Part shown: positions 6,874-9,471 of the stretch, in pieces
How the letters are laid out: the number at the start of each line of letters is the position of its first letter
How positions within the stretch are numbered: position 1 is the stretch's first letter
NCBI GenBank assembly: GCA_937864385.1
Contig: CALMJN010000103.1
Span: 1-9,471, forward strand
Direction of reading: 5' to 3'
DNA length: 9,471 bases
Source: an uncultured Methanosarcinales archaeon
Lineage (GTDB): Archaea > Halobacteriota > Methanosarcinia > Methanotrichales > Methanotrichaceae
Translations under genes and position numbers: made by a program
Notes under the pieces: model-generated
Databases searched by the model: none
Seen by the model: only the letters and a program-made list of their open reading frames with translations
Told to the model about the DNA's origin: nothing

Positions 6874-6887
6874 ATAAATATCTTTTT
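6874..6887 (-). promoter_or_regulatory. TATA box of the antitoxin-toxin operon
   Basis: On the minus strand AAAAAGATATTTAT is a good archaeal TATA element with an A-run at the BRE position. Its centre lies about 28 nt from the antitoxin ATG (6850), so transcription should start at or within a few bases of the start codon. No Shine-Dalgarno is visible, consistent with a leaderless mRNA. Confidence 0.5.
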
Positions 6888-7067
6888 GCCCTGAATCACA
6901 GCTAGCGCAGCAAGAATTCAATGGTGAGTGATGATGCAGTGAGGATCGGCGGGGCTCGCTCGCCGGAGGTTATAAGTTCTTCGATATTCCCCGGTCGGGT
7001 CCTTCCGGCCTTGTCCCGGCCAAGAATCCCGCTGACTGCACCGTTCTCCTATCGCTCGGCCAGGCAG

Positions 7068-7320
7068 CGTCACATCCAACACCTGGCCCACCTGCCACTC
7101 CCGGCGGTGCGTTGCCACCACCACTGATCCCAGGCGTGGATCGTAGAAGGCAACTGCCGCGGCGGGCGAGCCGTGCTAGCAGGGTGCAGGGCCATGCCCG
7201 ACCACCGGAGCCCTTCCCTCGACGATCACCAGCAAGCCGCGGGGGATGGCGGGGAGCTGGGACAGGGGCTCGGTGGGGTGATGGTGGAGAGGGCGGCGAT
7301 GGAGTAGACGACATGATTGG
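7068..7320 (-). pseudogene. relic B: most complete copy of the unidentified protein, frameshifted
   Basis: This covers most of the 490-nt gap between the antitoxin and HepT. On the minus strand it reads VVYSIAALST in one frame, shifts, then TEPLSQLPAIPRGLLVIVEG (about 7280-7223) and GRAPVVGHGPAPC before a stop, and then in a further frame FYDPRLGSVVVATHRREWQV and GQVLDVTLPG (about 7146-7068). The first part matches relic A and the last part matches relic C, so B links the two halves of one protein. At least one frameshift and one in-frame stop disable it. The family is not recognised. The rest of the gap (6888-7067) is GC-rich and shows nothing else I can support. Confidence 0.55.
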
Positions 7321-7341
7321 CTGTCACGACTCATCTCCTAA

Positions 7342-7686
7342 TCAATGCTCCAGAATTATCTGATCCAGCCTGTCGACGAGGTCAGGCAGGCTGACGGTGA
7401 GAACCTCCCAAACAAGATCCTGTTTTATTGCTCCATAATTATGAGCCAGAACATTTCTCTGGCCTATAATGCCTTTCCATGGTATTTCTGGGTGCTTCAA
7501 TTGAAAATCAGGAGAGACGTTGCGTGCCGCCTCGCCCATTATCTCCAATGCACGTTCGACCGCCAGCTGAAGCTTTCTATCTGCAAGGTAGGCATCAAAG
7601 TCCATCCCCTCAATGAAATCGAGGATAGCTGTTGCTGCATCCAGCATATCCCATAGGTAAGCGGAATCTCGATCTTCAGGCTCCAT
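7342..7686 (-). CDS. hepT: HepT-like HEPN ribonuclease toxin (DUF86)
   Basis: 114 aa, all-helical, the usual length for HepT. The catalytic motif RX4HXY is intact: Arg77-NVLA-His82-N-Tyr84, preceded by IPWKGIIGQ (68-76), the family signature. HEPN toxins of this type cleave RNA, and in studied MntA/HepT pairs the partner AMPylates the motif Tyr to silence it; Tyr84 is present here. The ATG at 7686 has a strong GGAGGT 5 nt upstream and lies inside the last codons of the nucleotidyltransferase gene (11-nt overlap), so the antitoxin gene is first. The stop lies about 20 nt from relic B. Both partners look intact. Confidence 0.93.
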   Translation of the reverse strand: MEPEDRDSAYLWDMLDAATAILDFIEGMDFDAYLADRKLQLAVERALEIMGEAARNVSPDFQLKHPEIPWKGIIGQRNVLAHNYGAIKQDLVWEVLTVSLPDLVDRLDQIILEH

Positions 7687-7978
7687 AGATTACCTCCATG
7701 CTTGCCAGAACAGAGCGCCGCCTAAATGGATTGCGAATCGACTCCTTTTCTACCAGGTCAATCTCCCGACCGGTTAATTTTTTCAATTCATCGATCATCT
7801 CCACCCAGTCGAAGAGAGTCCATCGGGCTTGTTCGAGGAAGGTGACCAGAAAATCTACATCGCTCTCCGGTCCAAAATCCTCCCGAAGAGCTGACCCGAA
7901 AATTGACATCTCCTTTATCTTCCAGCGACGACAGAAGTCTTCGATCTTTTCCTTGGGGATGATGATTCTGGACGGCAT
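7676..7978 (-). CDS. mntA: MntA-like minimal nucleotidyltransferase antitoxin
   Basis: 100 aa from ATG 7978, chosen because GAGGAG (7988-7993) lies 9 nt upstream. The same frame is open to an ATG at 8056, giving an atypical 26-residue extension. The polymerase-beta-type nucleotidyltransferase signature is exact: GSX10DXD at Gly28-Ser29 and Asp40/Asp42 (FGSALRE, then SDVDFLV), with the third acidic residue Asp74 in REIDLVE, and the family-typical end IRNPFRRRSVLASMEVIYG. In characterised pairs MntA transfers AMP to a HepT tyrosine and so acts as an enzymatic antitoxin (type VII). It overlaps hepT by 11 nt, in the canonical order. Confidence 0.92.
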   Translation of the reverse strand: MPSRIIIPKEKIEDFCRRWKIKEMSIFGSALREDFGPESDVDFLVTFLEQARWTLFDWVEMIDELKKLTGREIDLVEKESIRNPFRRRSVLASMEVIYGA

Positions 7979-7987
7979 AATGGAGAT

Positions 7988-7993
7988 CTCCTC
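7988..7993 (-). promoter_or_regulatory. ribosome binding site of mntA
   Basis: GAGGAG on the minus strand, 9 nt from ATG 7978. It sets the 100-aa start in preference to the longer frame from 8056. Confidence 0.6.
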
Positions 7994-8158
7994 TTGGACC
8001 AGAAGGCTACTCTGCTCAAGGCGATAAGGATGTACCCTGAGATTAAGATTTCCCATTGAGAATGTCGAAATTGGATCCGATATGCTCTAGCTCGTTGCCG
8101 GGAGAGACGATCAACCTCTTTGGTCTTTTGATGAACCTTTCATTTCAGGTTGCTCCAA

Positions 8159-8233
8159 CGTCACATCCAGCACCTGGCCCACGGCCCACACCTTGCTATG
8201 CGTTGCCACCAACGCCCCCAGGCGCGGGTCGTG
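8159..8233 (-). pseudogene. relic C: C-half fragment of the unidentified protein
   Basis: On the minus strand this reads HDPRLGALVATHSKVWAVGQ and VLDVTLEQ, closely matching YDPRLGSVVVATHRREWQVG and QVLDVTLPG of relic B (7146-7068), with one single-residue indel and many synonymous changes. Identity at the DNA level is high by eye (runs such as GTCACATCCA-CACCTGGCCCAC are shared). The frame is closed by TAA a few codons upstream, with no usable start, and by TGA at 8113-8111. The remaining 8057-8158 and 8234-8296 hold an AT-rich spacer without a supportable gene. Confidence 0.55.
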
Positions 8234-8296
8234 TTTTTTCGATTCTCTTTAAATTTGACCGCCATTCCTGGAGTGAATCTACGCTTATAGTAGAGC

Positions 8297-8653
8297 CTAG
8301 AGCCATGCCTCCCGATCCTCCTCCCACAGCCCGAAAATATTGCCCTCAGTATCCATGCATAAGGCATAGTATCCTGCCTTGGCCACCGCCATCCTGGGCA
8401 CCAGGACCCTGCCGCCCAGCCCCTCCACCCTGAGGCAGGCCTGCTGAACAGAAAGGACGCCGAAGTAGTTGATGATCCTCTGGAGGGGATTGAAGCGATG
8501 GGTCAGGCCACCCGCTGCCCCCTCCTGGGTGGTGATATTCCAGTATTTGGTGCCCGGAATCCTCTCCAATTTCCAGCCGAAGAGCTCGGCGTAGAATTTG
8601 CTGGCCCTCTCCTCCTCATCGCAGAAGATCTCGAAGTGGACTATGGCAGACAT
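8297..8653 (-). CDS. glyoxalase/VOC-fold protein
   Basis: 118 aa, one VOC domain built of two beta-alpha-beta-beta-beta modules. The first starts AIVHFEIFCDEEERASKFYA and continues with ELFGWKLERI (typical HFEI...FYxxLFGW); the second ends YYALCMDTEGNIFGLWEED, the usual D.EGN.FGL.E close. His6 and the Glu near 111 sit where VOC enzymes often bind metal. Members include lactoylglutathione lyases, epimerases and resistance proteins; substrate cannot be told, and many small archaeal ones are uncharacterised. Start ATG 8653 has no Shine-Dalgarno; GAATAAGA about 28 nt upstream could be a weak TATA for a leaderless message. The coding end is 63 nt from relic C. Confidence 0.88.
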   Translation of the reverse strand: MSAIVHFEIFCDEEERASKFYAELFGWKLERIPGTKYWNITTQEGAAGGLTHRFNPLQRIINYFGVLSVQQACLRVEGLGGRVLVPRMAVAKAGYYALCMDTEGNIFGLWEEDREAWL

Positions 8654-8746
8654 TAAAGCAGTTTTATTCGCTCTTCTTATTCAAGCCTCTCGATGAAAAA
8701 AATGCCGTCATTTTCAACTATCGCCGCCACCGCCGGATGAACTGAA

Positions 8747-9379
8747 TTACTCTTTCCCAAGAAAGGCCTCTAGACTCGCGTTTCTCTTTTTATTCACCAG
8801 TCTCAGCCCTGCCGCCTCCTGGTCCCTTCTGGGCATGTGCCTGTGAAATGCAGTCAGGTTCTCTCTCTCCGGGCAGTACTGGCTGTCATAAAAAATCTGC
8901 CAGAGGCGATCCACATCCAAATCATCCCGGATAGTCTCATTCTGCGGGCCATTATCTCTCTGCAGAGCGGATTTGAGCCCCTCCAGGCACTCCGCCAGAC
9001 CATTGCCCCGCTCCCGCCAGATCCGGCCGTCCCGACACAGGCAAATCCAGCTCTCCCTGCCGTTTCCCAGGACCACAATGATTCCGGCATTCCGGCGGGC
9101 GAAATGCTCGCAGATGTGCTCCCCGATCCTGTGCCGGGGCTTGAGAAAGCCGTAGAAAACAAAAGGGCCCAGAGGGGTGAGCCTGACAAAGGCCTTCATC
9201 CTGTGCACCTCTCCCGCCACCTCATCCGCCATCTTTCTCATTCGGACATGTTCCCGCTCCACGGAGGTCTCCAGATCCGCAGGTTCCACCTGCCCGGTTC
9301 GGGCCAGCAGCCTCTCGCTGCAATTCCTGTGAAAGTGGAGATAAAACAGGAAATTACGGCCTGCCCTCAAGCCTGCCAC
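8747..9379 (-). CDS. DUF4130 family protein (probable DNA metabolism/repair)
   Basis: 210 aa from GTG 9379; the start is uncertain because the frame is open to the window edge and the only GGAG is too close (2 nt). DUF4130 hallmarks: VHRMKAFVRL (58-67), then a strand-turn-strand FVFYGFLKPRHRIGEHICEHF (about 73-93, matching the family's EPxHxI...FFxxRF), WICLCRDGRIW (111-121), DDLDVDRLWQIFYDSQYCPE (about 152-171) and the HMPRRDQEA segment (181-189), matching the family's HMPxRYW. The domain is known as a partner or fusion of uracil-DNA-glycosylase-like domains and is usually encoded beside a radical-SAM protein proposed to act in DNA modification or repair. Here it stands alone, without the glycosylase part. 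It overlaps the preceding coding end by 13 nt, suggesting one operon. Confidence 0.82.
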   Translation of the reverse strand: MAGLRAGRNFLFYLHFHRNCSERLLARTGQVEPADLETSVEREHVRMRKMADEVAGEVHRMKAFVRLTPLGPFVFYGFLKPRHRIGEHICEHFARRNAGIIVVLGNGRESWICLCRDGRIWRERGNGLAECLEGLKSALQRDNGPQNETIRDDLDVDRLWQIFYDSQYCPERENLTAFHRHMPRRDQEAAGLRLVNKKRNASLEAFLGKE

Positions 9380-9471
9380 CTCTCCAGAGTGGCTTCCGTC
9401 CAGCCGTTGATCTTTAGAAAGGGGGAGGCCTTCCTGATCCGAACCCCCAATATAGCCAGCTCTCTCCGGGA
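9367..9471 (-). CDS. C-terminal end of an upstream gene, probably the radical-SAM partner of DUF4130
   Basis: The last 34 codons before a TGA at 9369-9367 read ELAILGVRIRKASPFLKING and end WTEATLERWQA. This looks like genuine coding sequence, better than the other frames here. The LGVRIRKASPFL pattern resembles the LGVxLKRAxxFI close of the putative DNA modification/repair radical-SAM proteins that accompany DUF4130. The identification rests on this short tail and on the neighbour, so it is tentative. The gene continues beyond the right edge. Confidence 0.5.
   Translation of the reverse strand, partial: SRRELAILGVRIRKASPFLKINGWTEATLERWQA

Noticed and set aside
6970..7363. Pro/Arg-rich frames on both strands in the gap between the TA modules
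   Set aside because: They are low-complexity by-products of GC-rich sequence; the real signal is the relic protein spread over several frames.
7979..8056. Longer MntA start at 8056
   Set aside because: The extra 26 residues lie before the normal family start, and ATG 7978 has a good Shine-Dalgarno.
1..9471. CRISPR array, tRNA, rRNA, transposase or integrase
   Set aside because: No regularly spaced short repeats, cloverleaf-like sequence, rRNA blocks or recombinase motifs were seen on either strand; covariance models were not run.

Overview
The window looks like a GC-rich methanogenic archaeon of the Methanosarcinales type, most plausibly Methanothrix-like. The evidence is a complete soluble heterodisulfide reductase (Hdr) operon with an HdrA-MvhD fusion and a polyferredoxin, archaeal TATA-like promoters with very short leaders, and archaeal MntA/HepT and PemK-type toxin-antitoxin (TA) genes. 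The genus is inferred from gene content, not from a search.

Layout. (1) 1-266, minus strand: a more AT-rich, unrecognised small gene that appears broken by a frameshift and runs off the left edge. (2) 322-903, minus: a TIR-like domain protein with a C-terminal zinc ribbon, divergent from hdrA. (3) 1009-6221, plus: a tightly overlapping five-gene operon, hdrA(-mvhD fusion), 2x[4Fe-4S] ferredoxin, six-motif polyferredoxin, hdrC, hdrB. Every internal junction overlaps by 1 to 4 nt. (4) 6241-8233, minus: two TA modules (an antitoxin with a PemK/MazF-like toxin; MntA with HepT) placed between decayed copies of one unidentified protein-coding sequence. Reading the minus strand from the right, the order is C-half relic, MntA-HepT, N-half plus C-half relic, antitoxin-toxin, N-half relic. 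(5) 8297-8653, minus: a small glyoxalase/VOC-fold protein. (6) 8747-9471, minus: a DUF4130 protein overlapping the last 34 codons of an upstream gene, probably its radical-SAM DNA-repair partner.

How the genes work together. HdrB and HdrC carry the CoM-S-S-CoB reducing site and its [4Fe-4S] relay. HdrA carries the FAD expected to bifurcate electrons, and its fused MvhD domain is the normal electron entry port from a hydrogenase or another donor. No hydrogenase gene is in the window. The two multi-cluster ferredoxins encoded between hdrA and hdrC probably act as an electron donor, acceptor or wire for the complex. The right half is an accessory region of stress or defence modules and gene debris. 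I see no tRNA, rRNA, CRISPR array, transposase or clear T-rich terminator.
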